Shown here in pieces: positions 7,659 to 16,186 of a stretch of DNA of 40,694 nt. The position numbers were made by a program, and so were the translations under genes. The notes under the pieces were generated by a model that was not told where the DNA came from, made no database searches, and worked only from the letters and a program-made list of their open reading frames with translations. Each line of letters opens with the position of its first letter. The stretch's first letter is position 1. The DNA comes from Oxalobacter sp. OttesenSCG-928-P03 (GTDB lineage: Bacteria; Pseudomonadota; Gammaproteobacteria; Burkholderiales; Burkholderiaceae_D), in NCBI GenBank assembly GCA_030269625.1, contig JAJDFZ010000014.1, forward strand, positions 1 to 40,694, read 5' to 3'.

Positions 7659-8498
7659 TTAGCGGATCGGCAGGTATCCGGCAGCCTTGATCATCGGCTC
7701 GCCTTCCGGACCGCGGACATAGTTGATGAACGCTGCCGTCAGCGCATCCGGCTCACCCTTCGTGTTCATGTAGAGCTTGCGCACGACCGGGTATTTGCCG
7801 GACAGGGCATTGTCCTGCGTAGGTGCCACCTGGTCCAGCTTCGGTGCCTTGATGGTGCGGTCGATATGGCCGATCGAGACGTAGCCGATACCGTCCGGAT
7901 CACCGGCCAGCACGGTTTTCATTGCACCGTTGGATGTCACGACATTGGCCGTGTCGGCGATGGGGCCTTTCTTCAGCAGTTTTTCCCGGAAGACTTCCCG
8001 TGTTCCGCTGGCTTCATCGCGCGTGTAAAGATGGATGGCCGCATCGCGTCCGCCCAGCGCCTTCCAGTTCGTGATCTTTCCCGAAAAAATGTCGCAAACC
8101 TGCCTTGATGTCAGGCTGTCAATCCCGTTGGCGGGATGAAGTGCCACTGCCACGCCGTCCAGTGCAAAAGGCCAGGATTTCAACCCGTATTTCGCCACTT
8201 CATCCGCGCTCAGGGCGCGGCCGGTATTACCGATCTGGACCAGTCCCTCACCGGCTTTCTGCACACCCACGCCGGAACCGCCCGCAGCGATGCTGATGCG
8301 GATATCCGGATTGGCCTGCATGATCTTCCTGGCGGCGTCTTTCATCACCGGAATGTGTGCGGTACCACCCGCAATGTCGATTTGCCCCCGCATGCCTTTA
8401 AAGGCATCGAGTTCGGATGCGCTGGCGGATGCGGCGATCAGCGCCGTGCCCAGCGCAAATGACAGAAAACAGCGGCCCCATGTCCGAAAACGTTTCAT
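7659..8498 (-). CDS. pstS: phosphate-binding protein PstS
   Basis: Periplasmic substrate-binding protein, 279 residues. A signal peptide is plain (K-R-F-R-T-W-G-R then a hydrophobic core, ending A-S-A-S-A-S-E). Phosphate-contacting segments typical of the family are present: A-G-G-S-G-V-G near residue 75, I-G-N-T-G-R, and T-R-D-E-A-S-G-T-R-E. The ATG follows GGAG by ten bases. It heads the pstSCAB operon. The relation is closer to the short PstS-like proteins of the PBP domain type than to the E. coli 346-residue form, so specificity for another oxyanion cannot be fully excluded. Confidence 0.9.
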   Translation of the reverse strand: MKRFRTWGRCFLSFALGTALIAASASASELDAFKGMRGQIDIAGGTAHIPVMKDAARKIMQANPDIRISIAAGGSGVGVQKAGEGLVQIGNTGRALSADEVAKYGLKSWPFALDGVAVALHPANGIDSLTSRQVCDIFSGKITNWKALGGRDAAIHLYTRDEASGTREVFREKLLKKGPIADTANVVTSNGAMKTVLAGDPDGIGYVSIGHIDRTIKAPKLDQVAPTQDNALSGKYPVVRKLYMNTKGEPDALTAAFINYVRGPEGEPMIKAAGYLPIR

Positions 8499-8530
8499 GA
8501 CAGTATTCTCCGGTGAAAAAACAGGATGCT

Positions 8531-8536
8531 ATTATA
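8531..8536 (-). promoter_or_regulatory. -10 element of pstSCAB
   Basis: TATAAT on the minus strand, 32 bases before the pstS ATG. No TTGACA-like -35 stands 16-18 bases upstream, as in activator-dependent Pho promoters, yet I cannot find a convincing PhoB box (tandem CTGTCAT-like 7-mers) either. Confidence 0.5.
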
Positions 8537-8602
8537 CCGCCAGACCATCTGTTGAGCGGGCTCGGGAAAACCGGGAAAGCTGTTCGCCCATACGGCAGGC
8601 GC

Positions 8603-8630
8603 AAAAAAAGCCCGGACAGTTATCCGGGCT
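8603..8630 (-). terminator. intrinsic terminator of the DUF5610 gene
   Basis: An 8-base stem AGCCCGGA/TCCGGGCT (8609-8616 and 8623-8630) with a six-base loop, followed on the minus strand by seven Ts. It lies 33 bases after the stop of the gene at 8663. Confidence 0.88.
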
Positions 8631-8662
8631 AATCTGCTTTGAAGGAAAGAGGGGAACTGTCG

Positions 8663-9307
8663 CTATTCAGCTACCTTCGTTTCGGTTGGTTCAGCAGGTT
8701 GGGTTTCTGGTTGGGTTTCCGGTTTCGGCTGAAGGGATTCGAGCTTGGCGGCCAGCCAGTCATCGTAGCCTTGCTGGACCAGGTCCCAGGTCTTGCCGAT
8801 TTCACTTGCTATGTTGCCTTCAAAGACACCCATGCCAGTCAGGATGTCTACAGCCTCGCCATAGCCTTTCTCAAATCCGCCGCGGATCAGGTCGATGAAG
8901 TTCTGGGCAACTTCTGCCGGGTCTTCATTCTTGTGATGTGATGCGTAAGATTCGTACAGGCCCAGCGAGAAAGAAAGGATGACATTGGCCGTGCCTTCCG
9001 GGGTGGCATAGGGATTGTTTGGATCCGTCATGGACGGCATCTGGTAATCCGGTGTGATCTTGGATTCAAATTTGCCGAAAACGGCCTCGTAGATGCTTTC
9101 CAGGCTCGATTTGTACAGCAGACCCTGCGCATTGTCCCCCGAAGAGATGGATACCTTCAGGGATGCCTCGATAATCATGGTATTGAGATTATCGCGCATG
9201 CTGGTTGCTGTCGGCTTTTGTGCCTGAACCTTGTCAGCGCTGGATTCGTTCTTGGTCGTGCTGACGGCACCGGTATTTTGTGTCGCGTTCGAAATAGGGG
9301 TACTCAT
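8663..9307 (-). CDS. DUF5610 domain protein
   Basis: A 214-residue soluble protein. Residues 40-190 match what I know as DUF5610: I-I-E-A-S-L-K-V-S-I-S-S-G-D followed by L-L-Y-K-S-S-L-E-S-I, then F-I-D-L-I-R-G-G-F-E-K-G-Y-G-E-A and I-L-T-G-M-G-V-F-E-G-N-I-A. The N-terminal 40 residues are polar (Ser, Thr, Asn, Gln) and the tail is Pro/Glu/Thr-rich. No signal or membrane segment. ATG 9307 is chosen because AGGAGA precedes it by eight bases; the frame extends 19 codons upstream without a site. The gene has its own terminator and a sigma-28-type promoter at 9397-9423, which ties it to the flagellar/chemotaxis regulon by inference. Molecular function is unknown. Confidence 0.85.
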   Translation of the reverse strand: MSTPISNATQNTGAVSTTKNESSADKVQAQKPTATSMRDNLNTMIIEASLKVSISSGDNAQGLLYKSSLESIYEAVFGKFESKITPDYQMPSMTDPNNPYATPEGTANVILSFSLGLYESYASHHKNEDPAEVAQNFIDLIRGGFEKGYGEAVDILTGMGVFEGNIASEIGKTWDLVQQGYDDWLAAKLESLQPKPETQPETQPAEPTETKVAE

Positions 9308-9396
9308 TTCCGGGTCTCCTGTATGGGTATAAGGAATGGCGCGCCATAACATGGTTTCGGGCAATTCATGCCAGGCCTGATTCCGCCTCTATATAG

Positions 9397-9423
9397 ATAA
9401 CGGCAGAAAACCGGAAAACTTGA
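9397..9423 (-). promoter_or_regulatory. candidate sigma-28 (FliA) promoter
   Basis: On the minus strand TCAAGTTT, then exactly 11 bases, then GCCGTTAT. The FliA consensus is TAAAGTTT-N11-GCCGATAA, so 7 of 8 and 6 of 8 positions agree and the spacer is exact. It reads toward the DUF5610 gene, whose ATG is 90 bases away. Confidence 0.55.
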
Positions 9424-9506
9424 CTGCCATGTGTTTTTATTGAGATGCAATCAGAAACCACATTGTTTTTCATGCGGTTGCGAATCAATATTCATGTTGT
9501 TTCGCG

Positions 9507-11579
9507 TTATTTTGAGTGGTTTTTGGCGGACTTTTTGCCGGTTGGCCCGGCTGTGACCGTTTCGTCCAGGTACTTCACATGATCCCTGACATAAGTGGAT
9601 CGAAGGTGGTCCCCGTCCTTGTACATGGCCTTGCCTTCCGGGCTTAAGGCAGGACAGGTTTCTTTCCCGCAAAGGTGGTCCACCGGATCGATAACGGTAA
9701 TACCGTGTTTTTCGGCAAGGTCTTTCATCGGGTTCTGGATGAATTCATGCTTTTTCCGGAATGCTTCTTTGTCGATACTCCGGCTTCGCACCTGGAATTC
9801 GCCTCTGAGGATATCCCGCTTTACCAGGGACTGGGCTTCAAGGCCGAGCGGAATATTCAGGACCAGGTAGGCCTTCTTGTCCAGTGCCGCGATATTCCCG
9901 AGCATGCGGTCTATGGCCTCAATGGATCTGGAAATGCCCGCTTCGCTCTCAAGCGGCACTCCTTCAATGGTCGCCCTTGTTCCCGAAAGGTAGTATTCCA
10001 CCCAGGATGCCGCCACAACGATGGTGTCAACCCGTTCGTTTTTCGCCAGCGTGAAGAAGTGTTCTGCCATGACATCACACTGGGGGCGCGTTTTCCGTTT
10101 GACGCCGGGGATGGGAACGCAGCCTCCTTTCGCCAGGAAAGCCGCGCCTCTTTTTCCATCCGAATCCTTGAGCAGTTCAACGATTCTTGCCGTGTACTGC
10201 TCCATGTTGCTGTCACCGTAAAAGAGCGTCAGCTTTTCACCTTCTATCCCGTTGAGTTTGACACCGTCAATCTGCATGGGTGAGAGGGCTTTCGGGTCAT
10301 CCCATTCGATGATGGCCGAGATAATGTCATCAACGCCGTATTGTTTGCTCTTGGGATCAATATGGCCCTTGTATATATTCCAGCCCACGATACCCAGCAC
10401 AACCGCCACCATGCACAGGAGGGCCGTTTTCAGCAGTCGCCTGCCACCAAAGCGGATGGGTCTTTCAATCAGGCGCCAGGTCAGCCATGCCAGAACAAAG
10501 CTCAGGACAGCGCCGCATGTGCGCCATTGCCAGGATGGTTTTCCGTATTCCAGGATGCGGATAAAAGAGAAAACAGGCCAGTGCCACAGGTAGAGCGGAT
10601 AGCTGATCAGCCCGATCCACACGGCAATGCGGCTGCCGAAGATGCGGCGGTTGAGCCAGGCTTCGGGGCCGGCCAGTATGACAAGAACCGAACCCAGTAC
10701 AGGCAAAAGCGCCCATGTCCCCGGAAAAGGGCGGGACTGGCGAATGACAATGACAGAAAAAAGCAGGAAAACCATGCCCGCAGCCGAAAGGATGTTGCGC
10801 ACCCGTTTTTCGCGTATGTCGCCCAAACCGGCCAAATGGCTGCCAGCTCCGTTTTCCCGGGCAACGAAATGTTTGCCCAAAAAGGGTATGCGCTGCGGGA
10901 AGAGCATGCCCCAGGCCAAAAGGCTCCCTGCCATGATTTCCCAGAAGCGTGCCTGAGGCAGGAAAAAGGCGGCAGTCTCATCCGCCCTGACAAGCGACAG
11001 GTTTTGCCAGAAAGAAAAGAGGGCAATGATCGTCACCGTAACCGGTATATTGGCCCTGATACGCCAGAGCAGCCACATCAGCAGGGGAAACAGCAGGTAA
11101 AACTGCTCTTCAACCGCCAGTGACCACAGGTGCATCAGGGGTTTATATTCCGATGCGGTATCAAAATAGCCCGCTTCGCCATAAAGGATCAGGTTCTGGA
11201 TGAAACTCAGGCTGGACGCCATATGCTTGCCCAGCATCGTGAAATCATTTGCCAAAAGCCAGTACCATCCTGCCAGCATGCTCACAGCCAGAATCAGCAG
11301 CAGGGCAGGGAAGATACGCCGGATACGGCGGATATAAAAGTCGGAAAAGCTGAAGGTTCCCCGGTCCAGCCCCCTGAAAATGATGCCGGAGATCAAAAAG
11401 CCGGAAATGACAAAAAAGACATCAACGCCAACAAAGCCGCCGCGCAATGATGAGGGGGAAGCGTGAAAAATCACAACCGAAAGAATGGCAAAAGCGCGCA
11501 GCCCGTCAATGTCAGGGCGATAACTCTGATGTTCAGCCTGCGGCAGAGGCGCACCGGCCCCGGTTGCGTGTTCGTTCAC
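9507..11579 (-). CDS. OafA/YrhL-type acyltransferase with SGNH domain
   Basis: A membrane O-acyltransferase that probably acetylates a cell-surface glycan (lipopolysaccharide O-antigen or peptidoglycan). The N-terminal half is an acyltransferase-3 domain: Y-R-P-D-I-D-G-L-R-A-F-A-I-L, F-H-A at the catalytic His, F-V-G-V-D-V-F-F-V-I-S-G-F-L, R-R-I-R-R-I-F-P-A, W-S-L-A-V-E-E-Q-F-Y, with about ten membrane spans. The C-terminal third is a periplasmic SGNH domain with F-Y-G-D-S-N-M-E-Q-Y (nucleophile Ser) and D-G-D-H-L (catalytic Asp-His) near the end. The start is uncertain: GTG 11579 gives 690 residues but lacks a good ribosome binding site; the frame is open to 11843, which would run under the divergent gene. 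It stands alone, divergent from the dehydrogenase gene. Confidence 0.9.
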   Translation of the reverse strand: MNEHATGAGAPLPQAEHQSYRPDIDGLRAFAILSVVIFHASPSSLRGGFVGVDVFFVISGFLISGIIFRGLDRGTFSFSDFYIRRIRRIFPALLLILAVSMLAGWYWLLANDFTMLGKHMASSLSFIQNLILYGEAGYFDTASEYKPLMHLWSLAVEEQFYLLFPLLMWLLWRIRANIPVTVTIIALFSFWQNLSLVRADETAAFFLPQARFWEIMAGSLLAWGMLFPQRIPFLGKHFVARENGAGSHLAGLGDIREKRVRNILSAAGMVFLLFSVIVIRQSRPFPGTWALLPVLGSVLVILAGPEAWLNRRIFGSRIAVWIGLISYPLYLWHWPVFSFIRILEYGKPSWQWRTCGAVLSFVLAWLTWRLIERPIRFGGRRLLKTALLCMVAVVLGIVGWNIYKGHIDPKSKQYGVDDIISAIIEWDDPKALSPMQIDGVKLNGIEGEKLTLFYGDSNMEQYTARIVELLKDSDGKRGAAFLAKGGCVPIPGVKRKTRPQCDVMAEHFFTLAKNERVDTIVVAASWVEYYLSGTRATIEGVPLESEAGISRSIEAIDRMLGNIAALDKKAYLVLNIPLGLEAQSLVKRDILRGEFQVRSRSIDKEAFRKKHEFIQNPMKDLAEKHGITVIDPVDHLCGKETCPALSPEGKAMYKDGDHLRSTYVRDHVKYLDETVTAGPTGKKSAKNHSK

Positions 11580-11786
11580 GGAGAAAAATCGGTAGGGTAA
11601 CAAAAAAACGTCCTGTCTCAAAGACGCTGAAATGGTAACACCGGAATGCTGCCGTGGATAAGCGCCAGCGAAAAAGAATGAAATAACACCAAACCGCCCG
11701 GATAGCGCTTTGTCAGTGCCGCTTGTGCGGGATTTGTATTGGCTGGTATCCTGAAAAAGGGTTCCGTCAGGAAGAGGGTACAAAAA

Positions 11787-12743
11787 ATGCACATACAGGA
11801 AATCAGAACCGTTGCCTGTCTCGGAACAGGCACCATGGGACACGGCATTGCCTTTCTGGCAGCCAAAGCCGGATATGACGTCCGCTTTTACGGACGTACC
11901 TCAGAAAGCCTGGAAAGAGGCATGGCCAGTGTGAAAAGAGCCATCGCCCTGTATGAAGACAATGACCTGATGCCCAAAGGCCGGGGTGATGAAATTACCG
12001 ATCGCATCCAGTGTTTTACCCGGATTGAAGACGCGGCCAAAGGCGCGGACATGGTGATGGAATCCGTTGTTGAAGACCTGGCCGTCAAACAGCATGTCTT
12101 TGCCGAAGCCGAGCGCCATTGCAAAAAAGGCGCCCTTTTGGCAACAGACACATCCGGGCTGAGCCTTTCCGCTATCGCGGCTGGCCTGAAACACCCTGAA
12201 TATTTCCTGGGCATCCATTTCTTTACGCCTCCTTACCTGATGCCGGTCGTGGAAGTCTGCCCGACCGGGAAAACGCAGCCCGGCGTATGCGAAACCGGCG
12301 CAAAATGGGTTCGTTCGCTTGGTAATGAGCCGGTTGTGCTGGAAAAGGAAATGCCCGGGCTTTTGATCAACCGCATCCAGGCCGCCTGCCTGCGCGAAGC
12401 GCTCCACATTGTTGAAAAAGGGTGGGCGAGCGCCGAAACCGTTGACCGGGCCATTGCCCTCTCGCTGGGGCGCCGCTACCTGGTCACTGGTCCTATCGAG
12501 AGCGCGGACATGGGGGGACTCGACATCCTCTCCAGCATGTTAAAACAGCTTGCTCCCACGCTTGGACAAAGAACCGATGCCGGTCCCGTCATGCAAAGCG
12601 CCCTTGATAAAGGCGATCTGGGCATGAAAACCGGCAAGGGCATTTACGACTGGCCGCAGGAAACGGCCAATGCCCGGCGTCTTGCACGGGAACAGTCGCT
12701 GATTGCTTTCCTGAAAGCGGATATCTCAAAAAAACAGGCCTGA
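11787..12743 (+). CDS. 3-hydroxyacyl-CoA dehydrogenase family protein
   Basis: An NAD-dependent dehydrogenase of the 3-hydroxyacyl-CoA family, 318 residues. The Rossmann motif G-T-G-T-M-G-H-G-I-A lies at residues 13-22, with V-M-E-S-V-V-E-D-L-A-V-K in the NAD domain and the catalytic-His region L-G-I-H-F-F-T-P-P. The C-terminal helical dimerisation domain (L-L-I-N-R-I-Q-A, then G-P-I-E-S-A-D-M-G-G-L-D) is complete. ATG 11787 is preceded by AGGAAGAGGG; an upstream open stretch to 11739 lacks a site. It has no thiolase or hydratase neighbour, so the substrate is not shown by context. Short-chain hydroxyacyl-CoA or a related hydroxy acid are both possible. Confidence 0.9.
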   Translation: MHIQEIRTVACLGTGTMGHGIAFLAAKAGYDVRFYGRTSESLERGMASVKRAIALYEDNDLMPKGRGDEITDRIQCFTRIEDAAKGADMVMESVVEDLAVKQHVFAEAERHCKKGALLATDTSGLSLSAIAAGLKHPEYFLGIHFFTPPYLMPVVEVCPTGKTQPGVCETGAKWVRSLGNEPVVLEKEMPGLLINRIQAACLREALHIVEKGWASAETVDRAIALSLGRRYLVTGPIESADMGGLDILSSMLKQLAPTLGQRTDAGPVMQSALDKGDLGMKTGKGIYDWPQETANARRLAREQSLIAFLKADISKKQA

Positions 12744-12848
12744 TGGCATAGCCGTATTTCTTGCCGCACAGTGCCTTTCTTTTTCTTTTTTACCCGGCAT
12801 CGCTTGCGGTAAAATAAATTGCAGTTTCTGGAATGCAAAGGAAAAGAC

Positions 12849-13304
12849 ATGCGAAAAGGACTCCTGTTCATCATTGCGGCCCTCTTTCTGAATACGGCTT
12901 GTGCCGATCCCGTTCCGCCCCGGCTGATGCGAAACCTCAAGGGGCATCATGTCATGAGAGTCACCCTGAAAAAAGGCGTGCTCAGGCTTGTCACCACGCA
13001 CGGCGTTGTCAGCCACGATATCTATGAAAATGTCATCAGGGAAGGCACCTGCTCGGTTCTTCTGGGCGATCCTGAAAAAGGCTGGGGAAAATCCCGGATT
13101 GACCGGATCGAGGTGATGAACCGCGATGAGCGCCAGGGCTATGCCTTTGTTGATGCGCGCAAGGCCTGCCTCGAACTGGGCAAAATCACCGATGATGCGG
13201 GCAAGAAGACCTATTTCTCCGGGCAGACATGGATCTGCACGATGGAAATATGTGATGATCCCGGCCCGGTCGAGCCAAAAAAGACAGAAAAGACCGGAAA
13301 ATAA
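12849..13304 (+). CDS. small exported protein, unrecognised
   Basis: A 151-residue protein with a clear signal peptide (R-K-G-L-L-F-I-I-A-A-L-F-L-N-T-A-C-A, probably cut before D-P-V). The N-T-A-C stretch is not a good lipobox because Asn is at -3, so I favour signal peptidase I. The mature part has three cysteines, two of them close together near the end (W-I-C-T-M-E-I-C), which could form a disulfide in the periplasm, and a Lys/Pro-rich tail. ATG 12849 follows AAAGGAAA. A terminator follows at 13327. I recognise no family. Confidence 0.8.
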   Translation: MRKGLLFIIAALFLNTACADPVPPRLMRNLKGHHVMRVTLKKGVLRLVTTHGVVSHDIYENVIREGTCSVLLGDPEKGWGKSRIDRIEVMNRDERQGYAFVDARKACLELGKITDDAGKKTYFSGQTWICTMEICDDPGPVEPKKTEKTGK

Positions 13305-13326
13305 TCCGTCCACAGCCTGACGGCAG

Positions 13327-13357
13327 ACCTGCTCTGAAACGGGGCAGGTTTTTTATT
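13327..13357 (+). terminator. intrinsic terminator
   Basis: Stem ACCTGCTC/GGGCAGGT (13327-13334 and 13342-13349, one T-G pair) with a seven-base loop, followed by TTTTTATT. It closes the 151-residue exported-protein gene. Confidence 0.8.
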
Positions 13358-13514
13358 GTGTGCGCCTTGAGAGCCTCACCCTTTTGCGATCCCGCCATAT
13401 TCCTGTATGCTTGAAATGAGCTGATATGCCAAAGCCCGGCCGGAAAACACGATACATGGTAAAGCGGGCGGATTTCCCTGAACAGCCAGGACACAAAGCT
13501 TATCCGAGGAAAAC

Positions 13515-14123
13515 ATGTTCAAGAAAAAGTCAGAAAGCGGTAAAAACAAACTCAGCCTCGTCGGCATTCTGCTGCATCCGGGGGTGAAAATTTTTGGCGG
13601 AATCTTTTCCGTGCTGGCGGCCGTTCTGTTTGGTGGCCTGAAACTGTCTCGCCGCAAAAAGAAAAAAGCTTCCGAATCTGACGCCCGCATGGTTTCTTCG
13701 CTTTTGCTGGTCAAACTGCAGGATGTGCGCAGCCAGTTGGGGGCGTTCCGTGTCTGGCTGAAAAAGCAGGATGCTGCAAGCGCGGATCTTAAGGAAACCC
13801 AGGAGCAGTATGCCGCCTTAAAGAGCCTGTACAGCGAGTGGACTTCCCACGAGCGAATGGAAGAAATCCTGGGCACCGTCCAGTATGACCCCAAAATCGG
13901 CATGAGCGTTTCAAACGGCCTGCACGAATTGCGCAGCCTCAATATCCTGATGGAAACCATCCTGAGAGACGAGCTTCTGGGGACGCCGGAAGGTGAAAAA
14001 CAGATGGCCGTTGTGGACGAACATCTTGAGCGTGCCATCGGTTTTTTCAACTACATCAACAAGGATCTCGAAAACCTGCCGGAAAACAAACAGGTCGATA
14101 CCCTCAAGGCATCGCCCGAATAA
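13515..14123 (+). CDS. membrane-anchored protein, unrecognised
   Basis: A 202-residue protein. A basic N-terminus (F-K-K-K-S-E-S-G-K-N-K) precedes one hydrophobic segment at about residues 13-44 (V-K-I-F-G-G-I-F-S-V-L-A-A-V-L-F-G-G), followed by R-R-K-K-K-K. The rest is polar, helical and probably cytoplasmic or coiled-coil (L-K-E-T-Q-E-Q-Y-A-A-L-K-S-L-Y). Positively charged residues on both sides of the segment leave topology open. ATG follows GAGGAAAAC. I recognise no family. Confidence 0.75.
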   Translation: MFKKKSESGKNKLSLVGILLHPGVKIFGGIFSVLAAVLFGGLKLSRRKKKKASESDARMVSSLLLVKLQDVRSQLGAFRVWLKKQDAASADLKETQEQYAALKSLYSEWTSHERMEEILGTVQYDPKIGMSVSNGLHELRSLNILMETILRDELLGTPEGEKQMAVVDEHLERAIGFFNYINKDLENLPENKQVDTLKASPE

Positions 14124-14258
14124 GCCGTTTTCCGTAGCCTCCTGCCGCCAGCCAGCCTTTTCTGGCGATGCGGGTCTGTGCATGAGCGGCCCTGTATCTG
14201 CGGCACAAATTCTGTTATCTTTTCCCGTTTGACAAAGAAAGGCCAAAAGGACTCGGGC

Positions 14259-14609
14259 ATGGGTGAATACATCGTACTGATCGCGTTTTTCCTGATATTC
14301 ATATGGGGGTGGCGCCGTGTCTATCTCCACGCCATGCGCAAAACGCCCCGTCCGGTTGTTGCGCACATGCTGGGGCTTTTGCTCGCGCTTTTCCCGGCCC
14401 GTTTCTTTGTTTATGCCGCCTTTGCCATTGCCCCTCCGGAAGGCGCCGAGCCGGTATCCGATACCAAAACGCTCATGCTGTGCAGCCTCTTCGTGATTTC
14501 CATTGTGGCGCTTCATATCCTGACGAGGAAGAGGGCGCCGAAAACCGTTATGCTTTCCTCGCAATCCGGTAACGCGTCAGCCGATGATGATGCCCCCGGC
14601 CGCAGCTGA
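14259..14609 (+). CDS. small membrane protein, unrecognised
   Basis: A 116-residue protein with an N-terminal membrane segment (Y-I-V-L-I-A-F-F-L-I-F-I-W-G-W), a second at about 37-58 (M-L-G-L-L-L-A-L-F-P-A-R-F-F-V-Y-A-A-F) and a third at about 72-88 (L-M-L-C-S-L-F-V-I-S-I-V-A-L-H-I-L), then a polar tail ending D-D-D-A-P-G-R-S. ATG 14259 follows AAAAGGA; an extension back to 14178 has no site. It lies 135 bases after the gene at 13515 and may be co-transcribed with it. No family recognised. Confidence 0.7.
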   Translation: MGEYIVLIAFFLIFIWGWRRVYLHAMRKTPRPVVAHMLGLLLALFPARFFVYAAFAIAPPEGAEPVSDTKTLMLCSLFVISIVALHILTRKRAPKTVMLSSQSGNASADDDAPGRS

Positions 14610-14833
14610 TCAGGCATCCCGATTTCTCCGTTTTTCTGCTGTCTTCCCCATGCCTGTTGGATGATTTCCACAGCCCCTGAACTATTTTCAGAAACCCTAA
14701 CCGGTGCGCTGGACTTTTTTCAGGGAATTTATTAATACTAAAGATATCCGCTGGCCGTGGCGCAGACACCGCCGGCATTTTTCACCTTCCGATCAGCCAA
14801 AACCATAAAATCCGACAAGAACGAAGGGACGCA
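14610..14833. other. intergenic region upstream of the propeller gene
   Basis: There is an AT-rich stretch around 14728-14745 (ATTTATTAATACTAAAG) that could hold a -10 element, but no good -35 pairs with it. No gene or hairpin terminator with a T-run is evident. Confidence 0.4.
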
Positions 14834-16156
14834 ATGCAGACAGAATCAGAACAGCAAAAAGAATGGAAAGAAAAAACGCTGGCCTACGCAAAAGCCATCA
14901 ACGATTATGTTGCCAGGGGGATAAAAGACGGGTGGGATAATGTCGGCGATGAGCCTTCCTCATCAGGCCGGGAACACCTGGTTCCGGATCTGCTGATTGT
15001 CCTGAGAGAAGCCAACCGGCTGGGGCGTACTGATGAATTCCGTGAATACTGGCCGCCGGCACATGAACCCTTTGCCTTCATGCTGGATGAAAACGGGCAG
15101 AGCATTCCCATGCTTTCCCTTTTGCCCGATGGTTCCATTCTCGCGCGGATTGGCGCGCCCTATGAAACCGGGCGCGTTGTCCGCATCCAGGGAACCGTGA
15201 TCGAAGACGTTCCGGGAGTGGAATTTTTTGGCTGTTGCCCCAACAAACGCTATTTTGCCGTTGCCGGAAAAAAAGGCATTGCCGTTACCGATGGCTGGCA
15301 GGGCAAAGAGGTGGCTTTCTGCCCCTGGCCCATCGGAACAGAAGATATCCCCGAAGGATACAAGGTCGATCCCCTGAAATCACGGGCGGACCCGACCCGG
15401 CTGGTGCCTTTCCCGGACGGAAAGCGGGTGCTTTCCGTGAGTGAGGATGGCATTTTCGTCCTGTCGCCGGATGGCGCCCGCCGCCTCCAGCCCACAAAAG
15501 AAGAGTTGGCGGAATACTTTGCCTGGTCGGAAAAGGAATACCCGGAAGAAGAGCTCTCGGTCAATGTTTCGATGGAGCATGGCGCGGTTTCGCGGGATGG
15601 AAAATACATTGCCGTTGGCGCACAGGATGGCAGGCACCATGTCTTTGACGCCTCACTGAACCTTATTGCGCAGATCGGCCCGCATAACGAATACCCGCAT
15701 TACGCGCTTTTCAGCGACGACAGCAGCATGCTGGCCCTGAATGCCTGCCATTTCTACAATGGCGCGACCATCGGTGTGCCGACAGCCATGCTTGAGGGAT
15801 TGAATACCGACTACTACGAGGAAAAAGAAGGTATTATTCTCTTGCAGGATGGCGCGCGCGTTTATGCCGGTGTTTCCCGGAACGATGAATTCATCATCGG
15901 TGATGCCTACGGCTACATCCGGGCGGTCAGCAGGACAGGAGAATACCGCTGGCAGCATTTCATCGGTTCCACCATCAATGCCATGGACATGTCGGCGGAT
16001 GGCAAAAAACTGGTCGTTTCCACCTATGCCGGCTTCATCTCCTTAATTGAACTGGATGCAGGCAGGCAGCAGCCATACCAGATCGGCAACGGCAATCATT
16101 ATGAAGAGCGCCGCTGGATATTCTGGAAAAACGAGCCTGCGCCACTGACCTGGTAG
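14834..16156 (+). CDS. beta-propeller (WD40-like) protein
   Basis: A 440-residue soluble protein without signal peptide. After about 100 helical residues come repeated beta blades with the pattern of WD40/PQQ-like propellers: S-R-D-G-K-Y-I-A-V-G-A-Q-D-G, F-S-D-D-S-S-M-L-A-L, S-R-N-D-E-F-I-I-G-D-A-Y-G-Y-I-R-A-V, and S-A-D-G-K-K-L-V-V-S-T-Y-A-G-F-I-S-L-I-E. These fit a binding platform rather than an enzyme. The gene is followed after 30 bases by the HipA-like kinase and then a lipoprotein, and the three probably form an operon. The pairing suggests, but does not show, that the propeller binds or regulates the kinase. I cannot name a family more precisely. Confidence 0.8.
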   Translation: MQTESEQQKEWKEKTLAYAKAINDYVARGIKDGWDNVGDEPSSSGREHLVPDLLIVLREANRLGRTDEFREYWPPAHEPFAFMLDENGQSIPMLSLLPDGSILARIGAPYETGRVVRIQGTVIEDVPGVEFFGCCPNKRYFAVAGKKGIAVTDGWQGKEVAFCPWPIGTEDIPEGYKVDPLKSRADPTRLVPFPDGKRVLSVSEDGIFVLSPDGARRLQPTKEELAEYFAWSEKEYPEEELSVNVSMEHGAVSRDGKYIAVGAQDGRHHVFDASLNLIAQIGPHNEYPHYALFSDDSSMLALNACHFYNGATIGVPTAMLEGLNTDYYEEKEGIILLQDGARVYAGVSRNDEFIIGDAYGYIRAVSRTGEYRWQHFIGSTINAMDMSADGKKLVVSTYAGFISLIELDAGRQQPYQIGNGNHYEERRWIFWKNEPAPLTW

Positions 16157-16186
16157 CAGTTCAGCCCTTTTCCCGGAGGCAGGGCC

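Noticed and set aside
8537..8610. A Pho box upstream of pstS
   Set aside because: No pair of CTGTCAT-like 7-mers with the right spacing was found on reading the region.
10341..11123. A 260-codon open frame on the plus strand
   Set aside because: It is antisense to the acyltransferase domain and is low in hydrophobic residues with no domain marks.
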